Source of the DNA: an uncultured Bacteroidales bacterium
GTDB lineage: Bacteria > Bacteroidota > Bacteroidia > Bacteroidales > Bacteroidaceae
Direction of reading: 5' to 3'
Length of the DNA stretch: 64,000 bases
Assembly: GCA_902774335.1 (NCBI GenBank)
Contig: CACYHW010000006.1
Coordinates: forward strand, 142,513-206,512
The notes under the pieces are model-generated. The model saw nothing but the letters and a program-made list of their open reading frames with translations, did no database searches and had not been told where the DNA came from. Position 1 is the first letter of the stretch. Each line of letters starts with the position of its first letter. Positions 36,341 to 46,003 of the stretch are shown one piece after another. The position numbers and the translations under genes were made by a program.

Positions 36341-37363
36341 TCAGAGATCCAGAACGGTTACCCAGCCGTGAGTATCGGGAGCGTCACCATACTGGATGGC
36401 ACGCAGCTGATTGTACAGTTTGGTGAGTACAGGACCCGGCTTGCCGTCCTTGGCAACTACGTAAGACTTACCCAGCTCGATATCATCGATGCGTGAGATA
36501 GGTGAGATAACGGCTGCGGTACCGCAAGCACCAGCCTCGTCCATCTCGTTGAGTTCCTCCAGAGGAACAGGACGGCACTCAACAGTCATGCCGTTGTCCT
36601 TGGCAATCTGCTGAAGGCTCTTGTTGGTGATAGAGGGCAGGATCGACTCCGACTTGGGAGTGATGTAGCTGTTGCCCTTGATGCCGATGAAGTTGGCGGC
36701 GCCACACTCATCGATATATTTCTTCTCCTTGGCATCCAGATAGAACTCACTGCCGTAACCCTTCTCATGGGCGATGTTGTGAGCATACAGACTGGCTGCG
36801 TAGTTACCGCCAACCTTGTACTTACCCATACCCAGAGGAGCTGAACGGTCGTAAGAACGTACCAGCGCATATGCATTAGCCGAGAAACCGCCCTTGAAGT
36901 AAGGACCTACCGGCATTACAAAGATCAGGAACATATACTCTTTTGAAGGCTTGACACCTACCTCGGCACCTGTACCAATCAGCAGCGGACGGATATACAG
37001 TGATGCACCGCTCTCATAAGGAGGAATGAACTCCTTGTTGAGCTCAATGACACGCTTAACCATCTTGCAGAATGTTTCGGTAGGCAGCTCGGGCATCATC
37101 GTAGCGCGGCAGGTGCTCTGCAAACGCTCGGCGTTGGCTTCCATACGGAACACTCGTACCTTACCATCCTTGCCGCGGAAGGCCTTCAGACCCTCAAAAG
37201 CCTCCTGACCGTAGTGCAGGCAGGTGGCGGCAATATGCATGGGTACATACTCGGAGTCAGATTCCTCGATCTCACCCCATTTTCCGTCTTTAAAGCTAAT
37301 TCTGAGATTCCAGTTAGTCTTCATGTAACCGAATGACAGATTGGCCCAGTCAAGTTCTTTCAT
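36341..37363 (-). CDS. ilvE: Branched-chain amino acid aminotransferase
   Basis: 340 aa, the type II length. It shows [35 protein letters not shown] with the PLP lysine, and [10 protein letters not shown]. It carries out the last step of leucine, isoleucine and valine synthesis, so it works with the leu genes at the left end. A weak -7-like TAATTTCG lies upstream. trmB follows directly. Confidence 0.96.
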   Translation of the reverse strand: MKELDWANLSFGYMKTNWNLRISFKDGKWGEIEESDSEYVPMHIAATCLHYGQEAFEGLKAFRGKDGKVRVFRMEANAERLQSTCRATMMPELPTETFCKMVKRVIELNKEFIPPYESGASLYIRPLLIGTGAEVGVKPSKEYMFLIFVMPVGPYFKGGFSANAYALVRSYDRSAPLGMGKYKVGGNYAASLYAHNIAHEKGYGSEFYLDAKEKKYIDECGAANFIGIKGNSYITPKSESILPSITNKSLQQIAKDNGMTVECRPVPLEELNEMDEAGACGTAAVISPISRIDDIELGKSYVVAKDGKPGPVLTKLYNQLRAIQYGDAPDTHGWVTVLDL

Positions 37364-37437
37364 AACAGTAATAATTTATTCATCCGCGAAATTACAAAAA
37401 ATGGAACTAGTTTGTTATCCCATAGGTGTAAATAAGC

Positions 37438-37445
37438 TAAATTTG
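37438..37445 (+). promoter_or_regulatory. -7 box of the DUF5715-like gene
   Basis: TAAATTTG fits TAnnTTTG; a TTTG at 37411-37414 is 23 nt upstream, slightly far. The ATG follows 8 nt later. Confidence 0.55.
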
Positions 37446-37453
37446 CCGCACAA

Positions 37454-38578
37454 ATGGACAACAACAATACAAAAAACAAAATCAGGACAATAAGGTTCAT
37501 CCTGCTCTCCACGATCCTCTATTTTATTTCCGATGCTATAGGCCGGTGGTTTGTCCCTGCACAGGACGCCGTACCAAGCCTCTTTTCAATACTTTTATGG
37601 GTTATCTGCTTCATTACCGGAGCACTGCAGTTCTACCTCTGGCGCCGAATCGGACAGACATGGCTCAAATGGGCAGCAGCCATACTCTACACGGCACTTT
37701 TTGTATTCCTGCTCCACTGGGGCGGATTCTACGGTTACGGCGGCTCCACGCTCATAGGCTATAAGTTCTCGGTAACCCTGATGCCGGCCTTCGGATTCCT
37801 GATCGAGGCCACATTCACATCGTTCCTGCGCTGGTACGGAGGTCTGATAAAACGCATCTTCCACCTGGAGTCCGTCAACAGCGGCATATTCATGATGTGC
37901 ATGCTCATACCCGTAGCCCTGATCGTATTCCTGTTCATCGGTGGATACCGTCTGTCCGGAAAGCTGTCCGACAAGGGGGCCGATATACAGCAATACATCG
38001 ACGAGGGCGAGGTGAACCACAACACCGACCGACGTGAGCCGGTGCGCCAGTATGACCGTCTGTTCAACGACCTGAATGATGTGCAGCTGGAGGCAGCCCG
38101 CAAGAACGGTCTCAGAGAGCCCATCACCACCGATCAGGCCAAGAACGACCGCCGTCTTACCCTTATACAGCCCAACCAGTATTACGATGTACAGAAGCTG
38201 ACCCACTCCGTACCCTATCTGGTACCAAGGGCCGCACATCTGCTGGAGGATATGGGCAAGGCCTTCCAGGACTCGCTCTTTAACCGCGGCTACAACCGTG
38301 GTCACCGCTTTACCGTTACAAGCGTGCTGCGTACCGAGGAGACCGTCCGCCAGCTGCGCAAAACCAACGTAAACTCGACAGAGAACTCATGCCACTGCTA
38401 CGGCACCACCTTTGACATATCGTACTTTACATTCACCACACCCCAGGTGGGCAAGGTGGCATCGGTGGACAAGATGCGCCAGATACTCTATCAGGTGGCA
38501 TATGATATGAAAAGGCAGAACCGCTGTTACGTAAAATACGAAAAGAAGCAGACCTGCCTTCACATAACCGTGCGGTAA
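37454..38578 (+). CDS. Membrane protein with DUF5715/M15-peptidase-like C-terminal domain
   Basis: 374 aa. Four hydrophobic spans lie in the first ~165 residues. The C-terminal ~180 residues include FTVTSVLRTEETVRQLRK, NSCHCYGTTFDISY and VKYEKKQTCLHITVR. The H-x-x-G-x-x-x-D spacing and terminal LHIT resemble the zinc-binding pattern of M15-type D,D-peptidases and the Bacteroidales DUF5715 family. A role in peptidoglycan handling is therefore plausible but unproven. The membrane-anchored N-terminus is unusual, since the relatives I recall are small exported proteins. Confidence 0.7.
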   Translation: MDNNNTKNKIRTIRFILLSTILYFISDAIGRWFVPAQDAVPSLFSILLWVICFITGALQFYLWRRIGQTWLKWAAAILYTALFVFLLHWGGFYGYGGSTLIGYKFSVTLMPAFGFLIEATFTSFLRWYGGLIKRIFHLESVNSGIFMMCMLIPVALIVFLFIGGYRLSGKLSDKGADIQQYIDEGEVNHNTDRREPVRQYDRLFNDLNDVQLEAARKNGLREPITTDQAKNDRRLTLIQPNQYYDVQKLTHSVPYLVPRAAHLLEDMGKAFQDSLFNRGYNRGHRFTVTSVLRTEETVRQLRKTNVNSTENSCHCYGTTFDISYFTFTTPQVGKVASVDKMRQILYQVAYDMKRQNRCYVKYEKKQTCLHITVR

Positions 38579-38596
38579 TACCCGCCGGACTCAGAA

Positions 38597-39562
38597 CTAA
38601 TCGGTTATCGCATACTCATCGGTCCCGGCCCAGTCCCTTTCAACCTGCAGGCCGCCGAATCCTATATTGGTATACTCCAGACAACCGCCGGCAAAGAACT
38701 CTCCAGTGCACTCTGTGATGCGGTTTCTGGTTACGGGCACATTGGTAAGTACCCTCTCCTTCACGGCGTTGCCGTATATGTCTATGGCCGTCACTGTAAT
38801 CTCCAGCGGAAGCAGGTTACGCACGCCGTTCTTCTCCTCGTAGCGCGGGAAGGTGTAAACCTCGTACACCTTATTAGAGTGGTCCTCAATGACAAAGTTC
38901 TCCTTCTGGTTGCTCTTGGTGGTTCCCTCAAGAGTGACGGGGTTGACAGCTGCACTTCCGCCCTTATAGGCAAACTGAAGCTCGCTTACCTGTGCCGGGA
39001 CCGATGCATCCGTAAGCTTGAGACGGATCATGGCGGTGGCACGCATCAGCGACACCTCGATGGTTCCGGTCTGTTGGGTGACATTCACCTGCCCCGCCCA
39101 GCAGAAAGTATCGGTAGTCTTGAGCTGAGTGTTGCTGGAGAATGCGATTGACTCCGGATTGGTCATGGTGGGGTTCTTGTCGCCGTTATGGGCTATGACC
39201 ACAATCTTGTGCTGGCCCACGGTCAGGTTCTGCGATACGATACCGAACGACGCATCGTCACGCGTCTGGTTGATCTGGATCTTGTCAAAGGATTCCCCAT
39301 CGGCCGGATAGATACAGAAACTCAGACTGGAACATACCTGATTCACATCGACCATAGATTTGGTCAAACCGCTGTAATCGCCGCCCAGGTTATTGACACG
39401 GATGGTAACGGGTACTTTGTCCTGATCAGGAGTGATTTCATGCAGACGGGCACGGCACGATGCCATCAGAACTGAGAATCCAAGCAGAACGGCTGCGAAT
39501 AATGTTAACACTCTCTCTGTCTTCTTTGGGGCTGAAGACTGCCTCATGGTCTTTTGTTTCAT
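38597..39562 (-). CDS. FimB/Mfa2-like fimbrial anchor lipoprotein
   Basis: 321 aa from ATG at 39560-39562. A long basic N-region leads to a lipobox (VLMASC). The rest (VTIRVNNLGGDYSG; SLSFCIYPADG; VEVSLMRATAMIRLKL-like strand; VPVTRNRITECTGEFF) matches the two beta domains of Mfa2/FimB family proteins, which anchor or regulate fimbriae. No fimbrial stalk gene lies next to it, so it may be a stand-alone surface lipoprotein. Confidence 0.7.
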   Translation of the reverse strand: MKQKTMRQSSAPKKTERVLTLFAAVLLGFSVLMASCRARLHEITPDQDKVPVTIRVNNLGGDYSGLTKSMVDVNQVCSSLSFCIYPADGESFDKIQINQTRDDASFGIVSQNLTVGQHKIVVIAHNGDKNPTMTNPESIAFSSNTQLKTTDTFCWAGQVNVTQQTGTIEVSLMRATAMIRLKLTDASVPAQVSELQFAYKGGSAAVNPVTLEGTTKSNQKENFVIEDHSNKVYEVYTFPRYEEKNGVRNLLPLEITVTAIDIYGNAVKERVLTNVPVTRNRITECTGEFFAGGCLEYTNIGFGGLQVERDWAGTDEYAITD

Positions 39563-39625
39563 AGTCAAAAAGATTTTAAATGGTTATTAGAATACAGCGC
39601 AATATTAAGCATTTATTTGATAGGG

Positions 39626-39653
39626 ACAAAAAAAAAGAGGCCCGAAGGCCTCT
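39626..39653 (-). terminator. Terminator of the GH43 unit
   Basis: AGAGGCC-TTCG-GGCCTCT on the minus strand (39636-39653), followed by nine to ten T residues. Confidence 0.92.
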
Positions 39654-39673
39654 CTTTTTTATTGTCTGTCAGA

Positions 39674-41134
39674 TTAATACTGACGGAAGTTCCACTTGCA
39701 GTTTACGTCGTTGAAATCGAACTTGCCCAGTGAAGCGTTAGAGTCACCTACAGAAATAAGGCAAACCTTCTCGTCTGTGCCGGGAACAGCCTTGGGGCAG
39801 ATACGATATGTACCGTCGATGAGCTGATCGATGCTCCAGAGCTGCTCAGGAGCGCCGGTGAACTCAGGAACTGTGGTGAGCTCCTTGCCAGCGGTAGCGG
39901 CAAGAGCGCGGTTGGTACCGGCAATCACAATCTTGTAGTACGGAGTGCCAAGGGTACCCTCGTTCATAGGAACGAGCTCCCACTTCTGGTTGGGACGGAA
40001 CTGATAGTCGATAACGCGAACGTCGATGTTACCCTTAGGCCAGTTGCCGATAACGTCCTCGAGCTTCTGGAAAGGAATAACGCTGTTGGGCTGCTGGCTG
40101 CCACCGCCGAACATACCGCCCATACCGCGGCCGCCCTGCATGCGGACATACTCAGTAGCAATCTCAAGAGCATAACCACGACGCTCTGACTCGATCTCAT
40201 ATACACCGGGCTTTACGTTGTAACCAGCCTCAGGCCAGCCGTTGCGCCAAACGATAGGCAGGATAGCCAGTGTGCTGCGGCCACTCTGATAGTAGTCTGC
40301 CTCCCAGTGGAATGACATCTTCTCAACGCCTTCCTCAATGATGGTGCGGCCAAAGTGACCTGCGCCGGTATAACCGTCACGGCAACCAAGAACCATCTTA
40401 CCGCCACCCTCAACCATGTCACGGCCAACGTTGTCGATGAACGGACCTGTGGGGCTCTTTGAACGGCCGCAAACGATGTTATAGGTAGAGTTGATACCAT
40501 CGCAGCAGGTACCGTGAGTACCCAGCAGATAGAACCAACCGTCGTGCTCGATCATTGTTGTAGCCTCGCAGTCAACAGCGATGTTGATATCCTCGGCCAG
40601 AGTGTCCAGACGGGCACCGGTAGCGGGATCAAGCTCTGTCATGCGGATGAATCCGAAGTATGTACCGAATGTTACGAACAGACGGCCGTCGGAAGTCATG
40701 ATAAGACCGGCATCGATAGCGTCGCAGTCCTCATCATAGAGTGAGTGAGCAACGGTGATACGATCATCGGGATCGGGGAATCCGTAGTCCGGAGACTTAG
40801 GATCAAGGGTCTTGCCGAAGCAAGTTACGATAGTACCTGCATGGCCGCCACCCAGACCACCACCAGTGGTTGAATAAGCAAGAAGGTAACGGTCACCTAT
40901 CTTAAGCATATCGGGAGCTGCACCTACGCGGGGAATGCTCTGACCGCTGGTCCAAACCCAACCGTCTTCTGAAACAAGGCCTGAACCGCCTGTTCCCCAT
41001 GTGTAATACTTACCGTCGCACTCTGCAATTGTAGCAGGATCGTGGATGAACGGAGCACCGATCTGAGCCATTACGGTCTCAGACATTGAGACTGATACAA
41101 GGGCAACCAAGCCCAGCTGAAATATCTTTTTCAT
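39674..41134 (-). CDS. Exported GH43-like glycosidase with C-terminal lectin-like domain
   Basis: 486 aa from ATG at 41132-41134, with a signal peptide. The N-terminal ~300 residues have the five-bladed GH43 pattern: FIHDPATIAECDGKYY (Asp general base), VGAAPDMLKIGDRYLLAYS, DAIDAGLIMTSDGRLFVTFG, and GWFYLLGTHG. The last ~130 residues (RPNQKWELVPM; ALAATAGKEL; QLWSIDQLIDGTYRI) look like a ricin-type trefoil. A Gly-rich insert (GGRGMGGMFGGG) lies between. It probably cleaves arabinose-containing glycans in the envelope. Confidence 0.82.
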   Translation of the reverse strand: MKKIFQLGLVALVSVSMSETVMAQIGAPFIHDPATIAECDGKYYTWGTGGSGLVSEDGWVWTSGQSIPRVGAAPDMLKIGDRYLLAYSTTGGGLGGGHAGTIVTCFGKTLDPKSPDYGFPDPDDRITVAHSLYDEDCDAIDAGLIMTSDGRLFVTFGTYFGFIRMTELDPATGARLDTLAEDINIAVDCEATTMIEHDGWFYLLGTHGTCCDGINSTYNIVCGRSKSPTGPFIDNVGRDMVEGGGKMVLGCRDGYTGAGHFGRTIIEEGVEKMSFHWEADYYQSGRSTLAILPIVWRNGWPEAGYNVKPGVYEIESERRGYALEIATEYVRMQGGRGMGGMFGGGSQQPNSVIPFQKLEDVIGNWPKGNIDVRVIDYQFRPNQKWELVPMNEGTLGTPYYKIVIAGTNRALAATAGKELTTVPEFTGAPEQLWSIDQLIDGTYRICPKAVPGTDEKVCLISVGDSNASLGKFDFNDVNCKWNFRQY

Positions 41135-41153
41135 ATTCTGATCCAATTAGAAA

Positions 41154-42149
41154 TTAATTGTTGGTGATGGTGATGTTCTTAACGATAGAGCCATCCTCAT
41201 TGTAGAAACGCATGCACATATCGCTCATACCGGGACCGTTGATGACAGCGGCGCGAACCAGGTTCTTACCCTTCTTGAGAGTGATACGCTTTGACATACC
41301 GTCATCGGCAACCATACGGCGGTCTGACTGGAGAGTCAGCACCTTCTCACCGTTAACCCACCAAATAGAGGCGGCGTTTGAACCGGCAGCCAGACGTACA
41401 ACCATATCCTCCTCGCAGTTGATAACTGTGAAAGCATTGAAGATAAGACCGTAACGCTTCTGACCGTTTGAAGTGTTGGTAGCAAAACGGATAAGCTTGA
41501 TGTTGAAGAGCTTACTGTCAATTGAGTGCCAAGTAAGAGTATCCTTTATCATCTGGGGAGCAGGAGCAGCTGCGGGAGCACCTCCCATCATGCCGCCAAA
41601 GCCGCCGAATCCACCTGCGGGAGCACCCTGGGGACGAGCCTGACCTGCGGGAGCACCCTGAGGACGAGCCTGGCCTGCAGGAGCACCCTGGGGACGAGCC
41701 TGACCTGCACCGGGAGCGCCCTGAGGACGAGCCTGGCCACCGGCAGGAGCACCGCCGCCGAATCCGCCAAAGCCACCACGGCCGCTTGCGCGGGGAGCCT
41801 CGGTCTCTACGATAACCTGGTCACCGGTCTTGGGCAGAGCCTTGATATCGGCTGTAAACTGACCCTTGAAATACTCCTTGGTCAACTCAGCAGCAATATA
41901 GCTGTCTGTGAATACATTATTTGAACCATTAGGCTTGTTGATGGGCTCGATGATAGTCCAACGACGGATAAAACCTTTCTCATCGGGTTTGGCCGGTGTG
42001 GCATCGGCCGCAATCTCTGTAAAGTACTGGTCGAAATCAACATTTCTGTTGGCTAAGCGTGACGGATCAACCTTTGAACCGTTGGAACCACAACCAACCA
42101 AAACTGCTGCCATTCCTACAGCCAGAATTAATTTGAAGTTTCTGTTCAT
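41154..42149 (-). CDS. Lipoprotein with Gly/Pro/Gln repeat insert
   Basis: 331 aa with a lipobox (AAVLVGCGSN). The first ~115 residues (FIRRWTIIEPI; FTDSYIAAELTKEYF) and the last ~125 (WHSIDSKLFNIKLIRFA; WWVNGEKVLTLQSDRR; GKNLVRAAVINGPG) look like beta-rich binding domains. The latter resembles acetyl-xylan-esterase-associated jelly-rolls. Between them lies a low-complexity insert of GGFGGFGG and four ten-residue QARPQGAPAG-like repeats. No catalytic motif is seen. It is followed after 19 nt by the GH43 gene. Confidence 0.6.
   Translation of the reverse strand: MNRNFKLILAVGMAAVLVGCGSNGSKVDPSRLANRNVDFDQYFTEIAADATPAKPDEKGFIRRWTIIEPINKPNGSNNVFTDSYIAAELTKEYFKGQFTADIKALPKTGDQVIVETEAPRASGRGGFGGFGGGAPAGGQARPQGAPGAGQARPQGAPAGQARPQGAPAGQARPQGAPAGGFGGFGGMMGGAPAAAPAPQMIKDTLTWHSIDSKLFNIKLIRFATNTSNGQKRYGLIFNAFTVINCEEDMVVRLAAGSNAASIWWVNGEKVLTLQSDRRMVADDGMSKRITLKKGKNLVRAAVINGPGMSDMCMRFYNEDGSIVKNITITNN
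41614..41736. repeat. Four 30-bp tandem repeats inside the lipoprotein gene
   Basis: Units start at 41614, 41644, 41674 and 41704 (the last is 33 bp). They encode the Q-A-R-P-Q-G-A-P-A-G repeat. Copy number could vary between strains by slippage. Confidence 0.9.
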
Positions 42150-42270
42150 AGTGAACTTTGGATAAAAATTAGGTTTATAATAAAAAATGATTTCTGCACA
42201 TTTGGCTCGCTAAGTTACAACATTAAAGTGAAAAAGATACACAATTATTAAAGTATTTGGCACAAATACC

Positions 42271-42303
42271 AAAAAAGCAACCGGCCCCAAAAGAGCCGGT
42301 TGC
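42271..42303 (-). terminator. Terminator of the esterase pair
   Basis: On the minus strand GCAACCGGC pairs with GCCGGTTGC (42277-42303), followed by TTTTTT. Confidence 0.92.
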
Positions 42304-42327
42304 ATAAAGATTTATAGTCTATTCAGA

Positions 42328-43581
<1,254 letters not shown>

Positions 43582-43597
43582 TTAAAATAGGTTTCAA

Positions 43598-44863
43598 TTA
43601 TTTGAAGCAGATCTGTACGAACTGATAGAGGCTGCGACGCCATGTGTGCCACTCGTGAGCGGTACCCTCTGAGATGTAACCGGTGGCGTTGATGCCGGCC
43701 TTCTTAAGGTTCTCGGCTGCCTCCATAACACCCATGTTCTCCTTACCTCCGCAGCTCATGAAGAGAGCCTTGTTGGTCTCCTTGTAGCCCTCGGCACCCT
43801 CGATGTCCTGCAGAGAGATTGTACCACCGCTGAACATACCTACATATGCGAATGTCTTAGGATTAGCCAGTGTGACTGAACGTGTGGTCATACCACCCAT
43901 TGACAGACCGGCCATAGCGCGATGCTGAGTGTCAGCGATAACGCGGTAGTTCTTCTCAACCATGGGGATGATGTCCTTGATAAGTACATCGCCAAAGGCG
44001 CCACCCATCATGAAACCGCCGCCGAAGCCGCCCATACGACGCTGACCCTGGGGAGCCTGGCCCTGAGGAGCCTGTGCCTGAGCATCAGGACCGCCTGCTG
44101 CGGGACGCTGACCGCCAAAGCCGCCGAATCCGCCCATGCCGCCGGCCTGCTGACCGGGAAGCTGTGCATCGAGGCAATCGATAACGATGATGAACGGAAC
44201 AGCCTTACCCTCTGCGATCAGGTTATCCATGATCTGAGCGGTATGACCCTGCTCTGCCCAACCATGCTCGTTCTCACCCATACCGTGCATAAGATACAGA
44301 ACGGGGAACTTCTTGGTGGTGTTGGTGTAGTACTCGTTGGGGAAGTAGATGTAGCAGTGACGCATCTTCTCGGTTACTGATGACCAGTAGTAAACCTCGT
44401 TCATGCTGCCCTGCGGAACATTCTTAACCTGCCAGAAATCCTGGTCATCGGACGGAACCTCGATTCCGCTGCCCCAACGGCTTGCGCCATAATAGTAGAG
44501 GCTTCCCGGATCGGGTACGCTTGCACCGTCAATGTTGAGCTGATAGTAGTGGAAACCGGGATCCTGAGGAGCCGATGTACCGGTCCAGACACCGTTCTCG
44601 TTCTTGCTCATTGAGTATATCTTACCATCGATGTCAAGACCTACAGCAGTAGCATTGGGGGCCGATATCTGGGCACGTACCATGCGCTGTGAGTTGACCA
44701 TGGGATACTGATGGTTCTGCTGATTGTTTGAAGCGGGTTTGAAGTCTTCAACTACATCTTCGGTTACTGAGGGTACGGTGGGATTTACCTGACCGCGGCC
44801 GCCGAACTGGGCTGATGCTGACAGTGTAGCAAGAGCCATCAAAGAAAGGATAATTTTCTTCAT
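43598..44863 (-). CDS. Exported CE1-type esterase, paralogue
   Basis: 421 aa with a signal peptide (LSLMALATLSASA). Same plan as the downstream gene: E-set domain (DPGFHYYQLNIDG), LYLMHGMGENE, GLSMGG, and EGTAHEWHTWRRSL. The low-complexity insert (GGMGGFGGFGGQRPAAGG, QAQAPQGQ) sits at the same fold position. A good promoter lies at 44905-44934, so this gene heads the pair. The two genes presumably arose by tandem duplication and diverged (different signal peptides and lengths). Confidence 0.85.
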   Translation of the reverse strand: MKKIILSLMALATLSASAQFGGRGQVNPTVPSVTEDVVEDFKPASNNQQNHQYPMVNSQRMVRAQISAPNATAVGLDIDGKIYSMSKNENGVWTGTSAPQDPGFHYYQLNIDGASVPDPGSLYYYGASRWGSGIEVPSDDQDFWQVKNVPQGSMNEVYYWSSVTEKMRHCYIYFPNEYYTNTTKKFPVLYLMHGMGENEHGWAEQGHTAQIMDNLIAEGKAVPFIIVIDCLDAQLPGQQAGGMGGFGGFGGQRPAAGGPDAQAQAPQGQAPQGQRRMGGFGGGFMMGGAFGDVLIKDIIPMVEKNYRVIADTQHRAMAGLSMGGMTTRSVTLANPKTFAYVGMFSGGTISLQDIEGAEGYKETNKALFMSCGGKENMGVMEAAENLKKAGINATGYISEGTAHEWHTWRRSLYQFVQICFK

Positions 44864-44904
44864 TTATTCGTTTATTTATTGTTTGGTTAATGAATACTGA
44901 CTGG

Positions 44905-44934
44905 CAAATGTAGGAAAAAAACACAAATTAGCAA
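44905..44934 (-). promoter_or_regulatory. Promoter of the esterase pair
   Basis: Minus strand TTG (44932-44934), 19-nt spacer, TACATTTG (44905-44912), ~41 nt before the ATG. Confidence 0.65.
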
Positions 44935-44965
44935 CTCAAAGTGACCTTTTGAATGGTCATTTTGA

Positions 44966-46003
44966 CTAGCGGCATTCGTCCAGCAGGTCGTCAAGGGCCT
45001 TGCGGTCGGCCGGATAGAACTTGACAACGGGCGCTACGGTCATCCTGGCCGTTTTTCCAAGCCTTTTTTCAAGGCTCTTGTACTCAGTGTATTGTGAAAG
45101 GTAAAGTTCCTTGTCGGCATCGGCAACAGGCATATCCATACCCGCCTCCTTCATCATGAACCTGCTTTTGGCCGCCACCGACAGTTCCACGTAGAGTTGC
45201 ACGTAGCAAATCACGTCAAAGAAGACCTCCTGCGGAAAGTTGTCCCTAACCGACATCAGGAAGCGTCCCGTCTTGGTATCGCCCAGCTGCCCCTCCTTGA
45301 TTGACATGAGCAGGCTCACCTGCTTGTCCAGGCCGCGGTCCAGCCAGCGGTGTATCATGTCACCGTCATACCTGTATATCCATATGAGCAGCAGAGCCAG
45401 CGTTCCGAATACAATCACGAACTGCTTGAGCGGATTGGCGTGCATGCTGTTGTGCAGCACATGCAGCGCAGGCGCTATCACAAACAGGAACACCGACATC
45501 ACGGTATCACTACCCTTAACCGCCAGTCCCGAGCGGACACGCTCCAACAAACGGACCGAGAACATAAGCGCAACCGATATTATGGCGCTGCAGCCCATAT
45601 GCACCAGAGCCACCTCTAGGCCGCGGAACAGTATGGTACCCATACCGAGCTCCTCGCCGAGCACCAGGTAGAACACGTTCTCCAGGATTGAGAAACCGCC
45701 ACCCACGGCAGCTCCGCATATCACGCTGTCAATAAAGAAAACCGTTTTTTTGCTCCGTGCCATAAAGAGCAAAGGTATGGCCTTGACCGCCTCCTCCATG
45801 ACCGGATTGAGATAATCGGACACACCCTCCGGCAGTAACATACCCGTAAGCACGAATATGCCGAAACATATCACGGCCGACAGCATACCTGTAATGACAA
45901 GGGTAACAAGGCTCCTGACGCTTACAAGCGAGAAACTGTCCAGGCTGTACACCACAAAGATGTAGATGGCAACAGGCAGGAGGGCGGCTACGAACGACAT
46001 CAC
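44966..46003 (-). CDS. PrsW-family intramembrane metalloprotease
   Basis: 345 aa with about seven to eight membrane spans in the first 230 residues. NPVMEEAVKAIPLL (EExxK), GFSILENVFY and HxxHNSMHANPL are the family's metal-binding and catalytic motifs. A soluble C-terminal ~115 residues follows (VRDNFPQEVFFDV). PrsW proteins cleave membrane anchors such as anti-sigma factors; the target here is unknown. The start overlaps the metalloprotease stop as ATGA. Confidence 0.85.
   Translation of the reverse strand: MMSFVAALLPVAIYIFVVYSLDSFSLVSVRSLVTLVITGMLSAVICFGIFVLTGMLLPEGVSDYLNPVMEEAVKAIPLLFMARSKKTVFFIDSVICGAAVGGGFSILENVFYLVLGEELGMGTILFRGLEVALVHMGCSAIISVALMFSVRLLERVRSGLAVKGSDTVMSVFLFVIAPALHVLHNSMHANPLKQFVIVFGTLALLLIWIYRYDGDMIHRWLDRGLDKQVSLLMSIKEGQLGDTKTGRFLMSVRDNFPQEVFFDVICYVQLYVELSVAAKSRFMMKEAGMDMPVADADKELYLSQYTEYKSLEKRLGKTARMTVAPVVKFYPADRKALDDLLDECR

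Noticed and set aside
44940-44965. Small hairpin (TGACC/GGTCA) after prsW as a terminator
   Set aside because: The stem is only five bases and the T-tract is poor on the minus strand, so I could not support it.
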